Positions 11,686 to 23,647 of a stretch of 64,000 bases of DNA are shown here, in pieces. Made by a program: the position numbers and the translations under genes. Below the pieces are notes generated by a model, which worked only from the letters and a program-made list of their open reading frames with translations, was not told the DNA's origin and did no database searches. Positions within the stretch are counted from its first letter, which is position 1. Each line of letters begins with the position of its first letter. This DNA is from Allium sativum (lineage: Eukaryota; Streptophyta; Magnoliopsida; Asparagales; Amaryllidaceae). Location: the NCBI GenBank assembly GCA_030737875.1, contig CM060911.1, forward strand, positions 90,044,599 to 90,108,598, written 5' to 3'.

Positions 11686-12579
11686 TGTAATGACCCGGAT
11701 TCTTATGGGTAAATTTTAATTATTTAATATTTAATTCAAATATTGGGTGGATAATATAAATGGAATTTTATATTATGTTATTAGTTTAATAATCAATTTC
11801 GATTTAATATTGAACAGATTAAATAATCAGAATACGAAAATGGATTTAGTTGAATTCAAATTTTAATTTGAATTAAATACAGTTCAAATAATTTATAGGG
11901 AATTTTATTTTAAATTCATAACGATAATAATATTAAATTATTATCGAAGAAATAAATGGTTTTGAATTTAATTTAAATCAATTTAAATAAATATCTTCCA
12001 CAGGCGATCGAATCAGACTTCGTGACATATCCCAGTGTGTCCGGAATAGTGGTATTACCTTAGAGTTGGCAGTGGTTAGGTTCAGAAAGGAGTTCGCAGT
12101 CAAGGGGATTTTAAATTAAAGGACACCGTTTCCATTATAATTTAAAATAAAATAAAATATTATAAAGTAAGTTCTTTTTGCATGGACTGAAGATAAACCC
12201 GTGTTCTTCTTTATCCCCATAAACCAAAACGAAGTGTGCCTTGTTTATTACCACATACTAAAAACAAATCGTGCTCCTTTGATGTCCGCAAATTAAATAA
12301 AAAGCTTCAGAAATGGAAGCCGCTGCCTTGCTTTATAAATGCAGAACCACCTTTCCCCTTTCCACTATTTTACCAGCGCCTCAAAAAAAATCAAAAATGG
12401 CGTAACCCTTTTCATTCAAAGAAACCGAAATCAGGTATCGCAGTTCCATCTTCATCACGAGTTCTCCGAACTCGATCCAAGTTCGATCGCGCTTCACATC
12501 ATGTCCAGGTCTGAGACGCACAAGAAATATAGGGTTCTGGTGGCAACGCATTTCAATGAAGGACGTACTCGAGATCTGG
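11686..12579 (+). repeat. GL-plus LTR, left part (interrupted by Tekay-2)
   Basis: Starts TGTAATGACCC, the exact inverse of the GGGTCATTACA that closes the same LTR at 25885. It continues at 21774 after Tekay-2, giving an LTR of about 5.0 kb. The stretch near 12005-12060 (ACATATCCCAGTGTG, GGAATAGTGGTATTAC) matches, diverged, the minus-strand GL LTR near 55385-55450. The five bases before it are AAAGA; the matching TSD is not in the window. No coding sequence is convincing. Confidence 0.8.
12575..12579. repeat. Target-site duplication TCTGG, left copy (Tekay-2)
   Basis: TCTGG immediately before the 5' LTR, repeated exactly at 21769-21773. Confidence 0.92.
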
Positions 12580-15138
12580 TGTAACGACCCGTATTCTACG
12601 CATTATGGGATCGTAGAATATTTATTTCTTTCACATATGAAGTCGTATGGTCATGTAACTTTGGGAGACGACTATTGGGGTCATTTCCCATGTTCGTGAT
12701 TTTTGTCGATTTTTAAGTGACCGTTTTGCCCCTAGCTGGTACTGTTTTGGCCATAACTTTTGACTGGAAAGGAATTTTGACCTGAAACCCCTTCCATTGG
12801 ATTTGAATGATGGTTTCTCTTTCCGTAGAGTGGTCATAATAGCCAAACGGACTTACCGTTTGGGAGATATGGCTGAATTAAGGTTTAAAGGGTTAATTTC
12901 AGCTAATTGGGCTTAATCGGGTGATTAGCAGCTAGTCCCATTGGGTAATTTCGGGTTTGGGAGTATTTAAGAGCTGCTAGGGTTTGGATTTCGGTTTTAG
13001 AATCATTTTTCCAGCCGCCACTTAGTTTCTTCAACCCTAGTCATGGCCTCCACCTTCTAAATTCATCCCAAATCACCTTCTAATCATATTCTAATCAAGT
13101 TTTGGCCTAATCTACATCAAATCAAGGCGGATTAGCATCAAATCAAGATAGGAGCTGCTGCTAAGCATTGGAATTCATCCCAAACAGAGAATCATTTCAG
13201 ATCTATAATTACTTTGTGGCAAAGGTGAGTGATTTGCATTGTTTTTCACTAATTACGGATAATTATGGTAATTTGCGAAGATTAGCGAAACTATGGCTCA
13301 GAAAATTCTAGAAAAAATCGTAAAATTCAAAAACATCATGTTATGCCTCTGATATGAATTTGGGTTAATTTCGACTAATTTTGTTAATCCCGGATTTTGG
13401 GGGATTAAGGGGTGATTAGTGATAATTAGCTAAACTATGCATGTTAAAAATCTGGAAAAATATGTATAAATTCATAAATATTATTTTAGGCCTCTGTTAG
13501 AAAATTTGGCTAATTTGGTTAAGTTTTGCTAAGTGTATCATTAGATTTGCTTATACATGCTTAAGGCAAAAACATGGGTTTTTGGCTATGTTTGATCCAT
13601 TTTACATGCTATGGTTGATGTTTTGGTGTTTGTGGTCGGTACTATATGTTGCTATGACTGTATGAGATGTTTTGTGATTGTTTAGAAGTGTTAGTTTGGT
13701 CAAAAACGCCGTCGAATGGCGAAAGACTGTCGCTGGAACGAAGTGCAGGAATTTACCCGGATCAGTTCGCCCCCACTCCATGCGATCCGCCTCGTCCTTC
13801 ACGAACCGACCCGCCTGACAAACTGATGGGAAGTCACGACCCGACAGGGGCGCCACGAGCTGATGTACCACGATCCGATGTTGCGAGACGAGCCCTCCAC
13901 CATGATGCAGCCAGAAGGCCACGAACCACGATCCGAAGCAGGGTCACGATCTGGACGGGACGCCACGATCCGAAGGGAGGAGCACGACTCGATCCGATCC
14001 GATGCAGCGGCGTGACCCGACCCGTACTGAGGAGCACGATCCGATGACTGCGAACCGAACTGGTGAAGGCAGCGCAATCCGAACTGGAGCATCATCATGA
14101 CCTGGAGCTTGACCACGAGCTGGTGACTGCGAACCCAACCAGGAGGCTATGAACTGAATGAAGACCGATCCGGAGGATGATGACCAATAACCCGAGATGC
14201 AAAGGTAGTCCAAATGAAAGTTAGAGCTCAGGATCCAGATGGGAATCAATGAGTTCACTTCATGATTGGGCTTTGCTGCGGGACGTGTGCAAAGGGGTTG
14301 TCGGTATTCATAACTTTGGTTCACCACTGAGAGATGGATAGTGGGCTTGTAGTGATAGTTACACGGGATTGGATTCCGTCACGGCCCAAAGTATTAGGTG
14401 ACCAAAGTAGTGGATATCGTATGCTTTACGCACTGAGTGAGGGATGTGAGGATGATTGCTATGCTTGATTGTTTGACATCACTATGACATGCACACCCCC
14501 ACCCCCGTATCTCTTACACAGTATGTTGGTGGCACCTTAGAGTATTGTACGGTATGTAGTGCTAACTCTTTGGTTGCAGGTCCAGGTTCAGGTATGATTG
14601 GATTATACCTGTTATTATTTTGTTTAGATGCTTATGGCTCATACCAGGCTTTATGTCTGACCCAGAGTTTTATGTCTCCTCTTATTACTCTGGGTGCTCA
14701 CACGAGCAGACTAGAGACAGGTTATGGTTAGGTGGTGATGCGCGAGTAGCTGATTCGGAGGCGAGCAGGAGGCTTCCACGTATGAGATATAGATATTCTC
14801 CCTGTGTCGTTGGTGGTCACTACTTGGGCATTAGTAGTGTACCTCCTTTATCTTGCTTTTCTTTTGAGACAGTTTGAAAAGTTGTAATAAGCTATATTTT
14901 GGATTTCCGCTGCTATGATGCTCAGTTCTGGTTTTAGCTTATGCACTGTCTCTTCTGTTTTATGTCAAGTATGTTATTATTATATTTTGTTCTATGCGCT
15001 GTGAGACATATTACAGGTTTCTTGATTAGTCCATTCTCTTCTTTCTTTTCCTTCTGGCGAACCCGTTCCGTGCTAACTGGACACGTGTACAACACACTTT
15101 TGGAGTAAATGTCGGTTAGTGCGGGGCGGGCCGTCACA
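12580..15138 (+). repeat. Tekay-2 5' LTR (2559 bp)
   Basis: Starts TGTAACGACCCG, ends CCGTCACA. It aligns with Tekay-1 LTRs over most of its length except the CpG-dense island at about 13730-14170, where words such as CACGATCCGA and GACCCGAC replace those of Tekay-1. No genes. Confidence 0.94.
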
Positions 15139-15140
15139 CT

Positions 15141-15152
15141 TGGTATCAGAGC
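15141..15152 (+). other. Primer-binding site of Tekay-2
   Basis: TGGTATCAGAGC, two bases after the LTR end; perfect initiator tRNA-Met match. Confidence 0.94.
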
Positions 15153-15345
15153 TCTAGGTTGCGTAGTTAACTTAGGGAAAGACACTAGGGAGAGATAGTA
15201 CGTATATGAGAGCGCGTATTTGTGATTACTTTGGTTTTCAAAAGCTATATATATATATATATACTATTAGTAGTATAAAAATGAAGTCGTACTGCACTAG
15301 CACCACTATGGGATCGTTAATCATTTCCCCTTTTACAGATTAACG

Positions 15346-16640
15346 ATGAGCCGATATCCTAGAGGTGCTGGTAGAGGGACCAACCATGGGAATGCTCCTG
15401 ACATGAGGACAATGTTCACTAACTTCATGAGAGACATGTTTAGAGATGTTCAGGGAGCAGTTCCCGATCCCGGAAATGGTGGTGGTCCAGTAGTGCAGGC
15501 GCCTAGGGTCGATTTCGCCAAGTTGTGCAAGGATTACACTAACCTTGGTGGGAAGCCATTCCATGGAACGGAGTCGGCCACAAATGTTCAGGATTGGTTG
15601 GATAGCTGTGATCGTATCTTCGACGACTTGGGTCTTGAGGATGCGATGAAGAGAAGGCTAGCGTCTCGTCAGCTGCAAGGGCGAGCGATGAATTGGGGGA
15701 ATGCCATTAGAACAGCTACTCCAGAAGATCAAGCTACTTGGAATCAGTTTAAGACTTGCTTTTGTGATAAGTTTATTCCAGCTGCTCATAAATCAGAACT
15801 GTTCAGGAAGTTCTTGGAGCTTAAGCAGAACGGTAGAGCAGTCTCGGAGTATATCGCTGAATTCGACACTTTATCGAAATATGGATGGTCCCTTATCGAT
15901 ACAGTCGAAAAGAAGAACGAGAAGTTCATAACTGGCTTGGATGGGTACTTGGGGGAAAGACTTATAAACCATATCGATGAGACGTTCGAGTCTATTGTAG
16001 GAAAGGCATTAAGGTCAGAGAGCCTTTTCCCTAAGTCGAAGACCGAAGTTGCTACGGCATCTGCAGAGGAGCCAAAGCCACAAGCAGGCGGTGAAGGCCA
16101 GAAGAATTCTCAAAACAAGAGGATGTAGAACCCGACCAAGGATGGTCAGAATAAGAAGAATAAGAAAGATGGCGAATTCTTTAGTTGTGGCAAAAAGGGC
16201 CATTACGCCAGAGACTGTCGAGAAAAGCCTGGGGAAAGGAAGTGCTTTAACTGCGGCCAGGCGGGACATCACAAGGATGATTGCCCACAACCTCCTAGGG
16301 AGAAGCAGATTGTGAAAGCGTATTCTATCAATGCTGTTCCTTCTTCGTCAAATGCCCCAACTGCGGCGCAGAAGGAAAAAGGTGTCGTTATTCGAGGTAT
16401 GCTTTCTATTTAAGATGTTTTGATCGGGTTTTGTTTGACAGACATGAGTTAGTCGATAGACCTTTAGTAGTGACGATCCCGATTGGTGGTTCGACTAGTT
16501 TGGCATGATTTGTTAATATGGTCTTATCGAGTCATGGATGTATGTTTCCTTGTGATTGCTTTGTTTTGGGCTTTACTGGGTTTAGCATTATTTTGGGGAG
16601 TCGATTTGCTCCCAAGGAAAAGGGTGGTATTATGTACCTA
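15346..16640 (+). pseudogene. gag: Tekay-2 gag and damaged protease
   Basis: Gag starts at 15346 (MSRYPRGAGRG) and is open for 260 aa to a stop at 16126-16128, inside the lysine-rich linker before the zinc knuckles. Beyond the stop the same frame continues through both knuckles, the first lacking its first cysteine ([10 protein letters not shown]), the second intact (CFNCGQAGHHKDDC). A further stop follows at about 16413. The protease has lost the segment with the DTGA active site (near 16430-16445) and ends in frameshifted remains (LVVTIPIGGS, VLGFTGF). The capsid part aligns closely with Tekay-1 gag, so it may still make a capsid-like protein. The rest cannot work. Confidence 0.88.
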
Positions 16641-16980
16641 CCTAGTAATGGCGATAGTAACTGGAGTTAAGGAAGCTAAGAGGTTATCGTTGTAATAAGT
16701 TCTAGTTGTCTCTGGGAGGAAAATGAGTACTCCAGTGCTAGATTGTTTTGCTAGCATCACCTCATATGGATTGTCTGAACTCGGAGGAGAAGTTCCTTGG
16801 TTGCTTGTCTGATATTGGTTTAGGCCTTTGGGGCTTGTACTTGGGAAATGCCGATTTCGACTAGGATGGTTCGCGTGAGGGGTAAATAGTTGTTGTGATT
16901 TTTTCATTGGGTGATATCTTGGTTTACTCAAGGAGTGAAAGGCAGACGGAACATGATAAGACTGTTCAATGATATAGACT
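16641..16980 (+). other. Tekay-2 internal stretch with no recognisable content
   Basis: Follows the protease remnant. I could match it neither to Tekay-1 pol nor to any family, and it has no long frame on either strand. Confidence 0.5.
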
Positions 16981-17971
16981 GCCCAGAGTTAGACTCGATA
17001 GGGTTATGAGATTGCTCGAGTGGGACTCGAGAAAGATACAAAGTAATTGATTGGTTAGGACCCTATGTTGATGTTCTTTTTGAAAGAATAGGATGTGTTC
17101 GTTGATCATGGAAGGTACAACGAAGATTAGGACGATTCAAGTTAGACTTGAACTCGTAAAAGAAAAATGGGGCGAGTTCGTTAGTCATGGTGATATAACG
17201 AATATGGAAATACTTCACATTAGATTTGAAGTATGTTTGGAACATTGTGGGAAGCTCGTTGATCTTGGAGATTCAGCGAACATAGGAGAGTTTCACGTTG
17301 GACTTGGACTCGTAGTTAGAGTACCTAGATTCACTAGGTGGGTCTAGTTTACCTTTGGAAGGTGAATGTACGTTGGACGTGCAGTACGAGATTCATTGGA
17401 TGAGTCTAGTTTATCTCTGGGAGATTGACTCGAGTTAGACTCGAGAAGGCTGCGAGGAATTGGATTCAGCTCGAGTTGGACTCGAGAGGGCAGCAAGATA
17501 ATGGATAGACTTGGGTTGGACTCAAGTATTTTAGGAGGACTAAAAGCAGGGGTATTTGGGGACGCCCGTTACCTTGGATCCGTTGGACGTGATCTAGTTA
17601 TCCTTAGAGGATAAACGTACGTTGGACGTACGGTAGTCCGATTGGAGGCTGGGCTTCCATTAGTTTAATTATCCTTGGAGGATAAACGTACGTTGGACGT
17701 ACGGTAGACCGAAGGGAGGCGGGGCTTCCATTGGCCTGGGATTGGTTGGACCAGTCAAGTAGGCATCGGTGTATGGAGGCTGGGCTTCCATTAGTTATTG
17801 ATGTTGGTTGGACCAGACAGACTGGAATCGACATATTGGGATTGGTTAGACCAATCATGTAGGTGTCGATGTGTTTATGACTTTAGCAGGTGATAGATAG
17901 GGTTTGTTTGATGGATGTTATGGTTGCTATGTTTGTTCCTATCTTTCTTCTCTTGAGTAGACTATCACCTG
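16981..17971 (+). other. Hairpin-rich non-coding domain replacing pol in Tekay-2
   Basis: At least ten perfect or wobble-paired 17-nt hairpins, each with 7-bp arms around a TGG, TAG or GGG triloop: 17015-17031, 17136-17152, 17429-17445, 17470-17486, 17510-17526, 17598-17614, 17616-17632, 17643-17659, 17669-17685, 17687-17703, 17740-17756, 17774-17790 and 17840-17856. The arms differ (CTCGAGT, TTCAAGT, CGTACGT, TTATCCT, GATTGGT) but pairing is kept. It ends with a 10-bp inverted repeat, CAGGTGATAG at 17887-17896 and CTATCACCTG at 17962-17971. Part of it (17097-17330) is a 78/79-bp tandem repeat. No homology to Tekay-1 was seen. Function unknown. Confidence 0.8.
17097..17330 (+). repeat. Three diverged 78-79-bp tandem repeats
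   Basis: Units begin at 17097, 17176 and 17254 with (G)TTCGTT/CTCGTT followed by GATCATGG, AGTCATGG or GATCTTGG. An 84-aa frame crosses them (17093-17347) with loosely repeated 26-aa blocks (TTKIRTIQVRLELV, ITNMEILHIRFEVC, SANIGEFHVGLGLV). It may be a decayed repeat protein or chance read-through of a non-coding repeat. Confidence 0.55.
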
Positions 17972-18005
17972 TAGGGTTCCAGCGATGGGGAACAAAGTGA
18001 TTGTA

Positions 18006-18140
18006 GTAGGACTATGAGCCAGTACAGTAGAGTCATTGTGACTCGAGGGGCAAAGTGGACATAGCAAAGGACTAGTGACTATGGATCAGTGCAATGGAGT
18101 CGCCATGACTCCATGGGGCAGAGTGATCATAGTAAAGGAT
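18006..18140 (+). repeat. Two imperfect direct repeats of about 66 bp
   Basis: A unit of the form TAGAGTCATTGTGACTC...GGGGCA...ACATAGCAAAGGA is followed by a second copy, TGGAGTCGCCATGACTCC...GGGGCA...TCATAGTAAAGGA. Each holds an inverted pair (GAGTCA/TGACTC; ATGGAGTC/GACTCCAT), so this tract continues the hairpin theme just upstream. Confidence 0.5.
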
Positions 18141-18144
18141 TTGG

Positions 18145-19046
18145 GGGTAGTACTAGTTGCATTGAGTAGGAGACATGCCAGTTTAGGGGTTTTGTTTCTA
18201 GGATGGAAGCAACTAGAGTATGTCACAGGATATGATTTCAGACCCAAGACTGAATTGGATTCAGAAACGCTAGTAAGCTTGACAATTAGATTGATTTTGA
18301 TTGAGTGGATTGTTCCTAGTTAGAAGGACGATCCTAATCTATTGGGAACCATCTATAGGGTAGAGATGGGTATGGATTGAAAGAGAATGATTAGGTAAGG
18401 ATTTGATCGAGAAGGGTGGCTTCGAAAGAATAAGGGACTAGTTGTACCCAACGTAGATGGACTGAGAGGTGAAGTGCTTAGAGCATATCATCACTCGAAA
18501 TTAACTATACATCCCAGTGGTAACAAGATGTATTGAGACATAGAGAAGATATACTATTGGGAAGGGATAAAGATAGGCAGAAGGCTTATCTCGATAAGAG
18601 ACGAAGAGATTTGGAATTCTTCGTTAACAACTTGGTGTTCGTCGAGATCTCTCCATAGAGAATGTGATTCAGATAGGTTGGAGAGGTAAGTTAGCACCAA
18701 GATTTGTTGGCCCATTTCCAGTCCTCGAGCAAGTTGGGAATTTGGCGTGTGAAGTAGAGCTACCTAACAAGATGGCGGGAGTTCACAACGTATTTCATGT
18801 TTCCCAGTTAAGGAAGTTGTGCAAGACCCTAATGTGGCTATTTCAGTAGATCAGTTGGATGATAGCGAAGTTGAACTCGAGGCGGTTGGGAACCACAAGT
18901 CTATGCGTATTGTTGGGAACGATACGAAGCAACTTTGAAGGAAGGCGGTGAAACTAGTCAAAGTCCAGTGGGGTGAGAATGAAAAAGACTGTACTTGGGA
19001 AACAAAGGAAGATATAAGGAAGAAGTATCCAGAACTCTTTGCCTAG
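18145..19046 (+). pseudogene. Tekay-2 RNase H end, integrase and chromodomain fragments
   Basis: Homology to Tekay-1 pol resumes at [10 protein letters not shown] (end of RNase H). It runs through the integrase zinc region (HHSKLTIH) with several stops (first after EWIVPS near 18321). It then skips the whole catalytic core (the D, D and E residues are missing) to the region before the GPF motif ([20 protein letters not shown], from about 18687) and a broken chromodomain ending at 19046. No working enzyme is possible. Confidence 0.88.
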
Positions 19047-19086
19047 TAAGGTTTTGGTAGTGATAGTTTCTTCCCTTGTTAGTAAA

Positions 19087-19149
19087 CCGCATGCTAGGAT
19101 AGACTTGTTTTGCATGTTGATTGTTGTTTTATGGTTGATAGGCATGCGG
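19087..19149 (+). other. Conserved 3' stem (CCGCATGC/GCATGCGG) of Tekay-2
   Basis: Arms at 19087-19094 and 19142-19149 match those of Tekay-1 exactly, while the sequence between has drifted. Confidence 0.5.
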
Positions 19150-19196
19150 AACCCTTTGTGTGTTTTGGTTGGGGAATTTCGGGGGCGAAATTTCTT

Positions 19197-19209
19197 AAGG
19201 GGGGGAGAG
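19197..19209 (+). other. Polypurine tract of Tekay-2
   Basis: AAGGGGGGGAGAG directly before the 3' LTR, preceded by the same GGGGGCGAAATTTCTT context as in Tekay-1. Confidence 0.92.
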
Positions 19210-21768
19210 TGTAACGACCCGTATTCTACGCATCATGGGATCGTAGAATATTTATTTCTTTCACATATTAAGTCGTATGGTCATGTAACTTTGGGAGACG
19301 ACTATTGGGGTCATTTCCCATGTTCAGGATTTTTGTCGATTTTTAAATGACCGTTTTGCCCCTAGCTGGTACTGTTTTGGCCATAACTTTTGACTAGAAA
19401 GGAATTTTGACCTGAAACCACTTCCATTGGACTTGAATGATGGTTTCTCTTTCCGTAGAGTGGTCATAATAGCCAAACTGACTTACCGTTTGGGAGATAT
19501 GGCTGAATTAAGGTTTAAAGGGTTAATTTCAGCTAATTGGGCTTAACCGGGTGATTAGCAGCTAGGCCCATTGGGTAATTTCGGGTTTGGGAGTATTTAA
19601 GAGCTGCTAGGGTTTGGATTTCGGTTTTAGAATCATTTTTCCAGCCGCCACTTAGTTTCTTCAAACCTAGTCATGGCCTCCACCTTCTAAATTCATCCCA
19701 AATCACCTTCTAATCATATTCTAATCAAGTATTGGCCTAATCTACATCAAATCAAGGCGGATTAGCATCAAATCAAGATAGGAGCTGCTGCTAAGCATTT
19801 GAATTCATCCCAAACAGAGAATCATTTCAGATCTATAGTTACTTTGTGGCAAAGGTGAGTGATTTGCATTGTTTTTCACTAATTACGGCTAATTGTGGTA
19901 ATTAGCGAAGATTAGAGAAACTATGGCTCAGAAAATTCTAGAAAAATTCCTAAAATTCTAAAACATCATTTTATGCCTCTGATATGAATTTGGGTTTATT
20001 TCGACTAATTTTGTTAATCTCGGATTTTGGGGGATTAAGGGGTGATTAGTGATAATTAGCGAAACTATGCATGCTAAAAATCTGGAAAAATATGTATAAA
20101 TTCATAAATATTATTTTAGGCCTCTGTTAGAAAATTTGGCTAATTTGGTTAAGTTTTGCTAAGTGTATCATTAGATTTGCTTAAACATGCTTAAGGCAAA
20201 AACATGGGTTTTTGGCTATGTTTGATCCATTTTACATGTTATGGTTGATGTTTTGGTGTTTGTGGTCGGTACTATATGTTGCTATGACTGTATGAGATGT
20301 TTTGTGATTGTTTAGAAGTGTTAGTTTGGTCAAAAACGCCGTCGAATGGCGAAAGACTGTCGCTGGAACGAAGTGCAGGAATTTACCCGGATCGGTTCGC
20401 CCCCACTCCATGCGATCCGCCTCGTCCTTCACGAACCGACCCGCCTCACAAACTGATGGGAAGTCACGACCCGACAGGGGCGCCACGAGCTGATGTACCA
20501 CGATCCGATGTTGCGAGACGAGCCCTCCACCACGATGCAGCCAGAAGGCCACGAACCACGATCCGAAGCAGGGTCACGATCTGGACGGGACGCCACGATC
20601 CGAAAGGGAGGAGCACGACTCGATCCGACCCGATGCAGCGGCGTGACCCGACCCGTACTGAGGAGCACGATCCGATGACTGCGAACCGAACTGGTGAAGG
20701 CAGCGCAATCCGAACTGGAGCATCATCACGACCTGGAGCTTGACCACGAGCTGGTGACTGCGAACCCAACCAGGAGGCTATGAACTGAATGAAGACCGAT
20801 CCGGAGGATGATGACCAATAACCCGAGATGCAAAGGTAGTCCAAATGGAAGTTAGAGCTCAGGATCCAGATGGGAATCAATGAGTTCACTTCATGATTGG
20901 GCTTTGCTGCGGGACGTGTGCAAAGGGGTTGTCGGTATTCATAACTTTGGTTCACCACTGAGAGATGGATAGTGGGCTTGTAGTGATAGTTACACGGGAT
21001 TGGATTCCATCATGGCCCAAAGTATTAGGTGACCAAAGTAGTGGATATCGTATGCTTTACGCACTGAGTGAGGGATGTGAGGATGATTGCTATGCTTGAT
21101 TGTTTGACATCACTATGACATGCACACCCCCACCCCCGTATCTCTTACACAGTATGTTAGTGGCACCTTAGAGTATTGTACGGTATGTAGTGCTAACTCT
21201 TTGGTTGCAGGTCCAGGTTCAGGTATGATTGGATTATACCTGTTATTATTTTGTTTAGATGCTTATCGCTCATACCAGGCTTTATGTCTGACCCAGAGTT
21301 TTATGTCTCCTCTTATTACTCTGGGTGCTCACACGAGCAGACTAGAGACAGGTTATGGTTAGCTGGTGATGCAAGAGTAGCTGATTCGGAGGTGAGCAGG
21401 AGGCTTCCACGTATGAGATATAGATATTCTCCCTGTGTCGTTGGTGGTCACTACTTGGCATTAGTATTGTACCTCCTTTATCTTTCTTTTGTTTTGAGAC
21501 AGTTTGAAAAGTTGTAATAAGCTATATTTTGGATTTCCGCTGCTATGATGCTCAGTTCTGGTTTTAGCTTATGCACTGTCTCTTCTGTTTTATGTCAAGT
21601 ATGTTATTATTATATTTTGTTCTATGCGCTGTGAGACATATTACAGGTTTCTTGATTAGTCCATTCTCTTCTTTCTTTTCCTTCTGGCGAACCCGTTCCG
21701 TGCTAACTGGACACGTGTACAGCGCACTTTTGGAGTAAATGTCGGTTAGTGCGGGGCGGGCCGTCACA
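19210..21768 (+). repeat. Tekay-2 3' LTR (2559 bp)
   Basis: Same total length as its 5' LTR, with several dozen scattered substitutions and compensating 1-bp indels. It contains the island at about 20370-20800 and ends CCGTCACA followed by TCTGG. Confidence 0.94.
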
Positions 21769-21773
21769 TCTGG
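21769..21773. repeat. Target-site duplication TCTGG, right copy (Tekay-2)
   Basis: Matches 12575-12579 exactly; the GL-plus LTR resumes after it. Confidence 0.92.
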
Positions 21774-22944
21774 GATGGAGGCGAATAGGGCAGTGCGACG
21801 TTTGTTGAGTTCGAACTGGGGGTGCAATTCCATGATAAGGCCGACGCTGTGCGATGTTGAGGGAGGTTCTGGAGTGGAAATATTGGTACTGTTATTGGAG
21901 TTTTGATCGGCTCAACAGTTAGATATTAGGAGGAGTTGTCTGGTGATGAAGGCTGATGGGGTTTGAAGTAGTGTTATCGAAATGGTGTTGCTAGTTGATC
22001 GGGTTTGCAGTGGAGTTCGAATGATAGTGGATGGAGTTCGTAGTGGTGAGAGTTGTTAATGACCGTATGGTGTTCGACGGAATGCCATAGAGAATGGAGC
22101 AGGTATTAGAGGGTGCTGAGGGCAGTTGGGGAAGCTGCTGTAATTAAAAGTAAATGGGGAAGGTAATTAAATAAATTATTTAGTCAATATTTAATTTATT
22201 TAATATAGTAGTTAATTTAATGGGATAATCGTTTAATTGATAAATATAAAATCATCTGATCATAGGCGTGATCCATTCGAGAAGGATTAAGTTGAAACAA
22301 TTCAAGTCAATGTTAGACGAGACTGAATGGAATCAGAATGGATATTCGACAAGTAAAATAATGTGAGTAAATCTCACTCACCTTAATTAGAATTATTTTT
22401 ATATCGTAAAAAAATAACTGTTTATTACTTGTTGATGATTTCTGGTTTGTTTAAATTATATATTAGTTATTTAGGGTTGACTATTATATATATATTGGGT
22501 TGATTGATTGGTTGGATTCCCGCAGTTTCATTAGCGGATGCCCGCAGTTTCATAGCGGATGATTACCCTATACGCCCCACGCTACGATTAGTGGATGACC
22601 TTCTATACCGCGATATCCTGCCTCGAAGCAGGATGGGTATTATTTTGTTGACTAACGTCTGTGGATGCAGGAAAACAGGTTAGAGGAATCCAACTGGATT
22701 CCTCAAAAAAAAAAAAATTCTGTTGTTGTTTGTTTGATTTCATATATATTCATATATGATGTGTTAAAAATCAAATGATTGAAAATTGATTGATTTGATT
22801 GTTTAAAATATCCCTGGGGCTTGAATATTGATTCATAAAAACATCAAAAAGGGTATTTGATATTTAAAAAGGGAATTCTAATTTTATGAATAGAATTTGA
22901 ATTTTAAATGAACTATAGAAAATATTAACTTGTTTTGAAGATAT

Positions 22945-23400
22945 ATAAAATGAGTATTGAATTTATAAACTTTGTTTATAAATGAAAAGGTGGGATTCGA
23001 ATCGAATTTATAAACTCTGTTTATAAAGGAAAGTATGGGATTTGAATTAAATTTATAAACTTGGTTTATAAATATTTAATGGGAGATTTTAAGTAAAGTT
23101 ATAACGTTGTTTATAAATAAATGCAGAGAATTCAAATAGAATTCGAATAGATTTGAATATAGAAATTCAAATGGACTTTAAACTATAGATTTGAATATAG
23201 AAATTCAAATGGACTTTAAACGATTTGAATATAGGATTCAAATAGAATTTAAACAATAGAATTGGAATAGATTTGAATAATAGAATCCAAATGCAATTTA
23301 ACTATAGAATTTGAATATAGAATTCAAATGAAGTTTAAATATAGGGATGCAAATAGAATTCAAATGAAGTTTAAATAAGGAGAATTCAAATAAAATTGAA
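22945..23400 (+). repeat. Short AT-rich tandem repeats in the GL-plus LTR
   Basis: Near 22945-23115 a unit containing AATTTATAAACT(T/C)(T/G)GTTTATAAA recurs about every 55-60 bp. From about 23130 a GATTTGAATATAGAAATTCAAA unit recurs about every 45 bp. Both are self-complementary and AT-rich. Confidence 0.6.
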
Positions 23401-23647
23401 TTGGAATTTGAATAAGAAGTCGATAAGGAAACGAGAGTATGAGTATAATTAGAATTTGTTAATATGCTGTTAAAATATATTTGAACATGTCATGTTCAAA
23501 TATGAAGGTGAAATAGACTGAAGAGTTAAGTAACAGATTTAATTAACAAATTGAGTTAAAACGATTGGTATAGTTAAATTAGACTGGACAGGTATAAATA
23601 TACAGGAGACAGGTTTGGAATAAAGTATAGAAGTGAAATAAATAGAA

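Larger units (their letters stand above)
12580..21768 (+). mobile_element. Tekay-2: non-autonomous, internally replaced Tekay element
   Basis: A 9,189-bp element with two 2559-bp LTRs, PBS, PPT and a perfect TSD (TCTGG). The interior keeps a near-intact gag, a broken protease and fragments of integrase and chromodomain. Reverse transcriptase is absent, and about 1.5 kb of unrelated hairpin-rich DNA sits in its place. The LTRs differ by roughly 2 percent by eye, while the interior is heavily degenerate. The defects therefore probably predate this insertion, meaning the copy was mobilised by proteins from another element. Confidence 0.92.

Noticed and set aside
12236..12584. Frames of 81-92 aa in the GL-plus LTR
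   Set aside because: Overlapping frames, no domain, inside an LTR that aligns with non-coding GL sequence.
22945..23400. Centromeric or other satellite array
   Set aside because: Only a few imperfect short units within one LTR; not a long monomer array.
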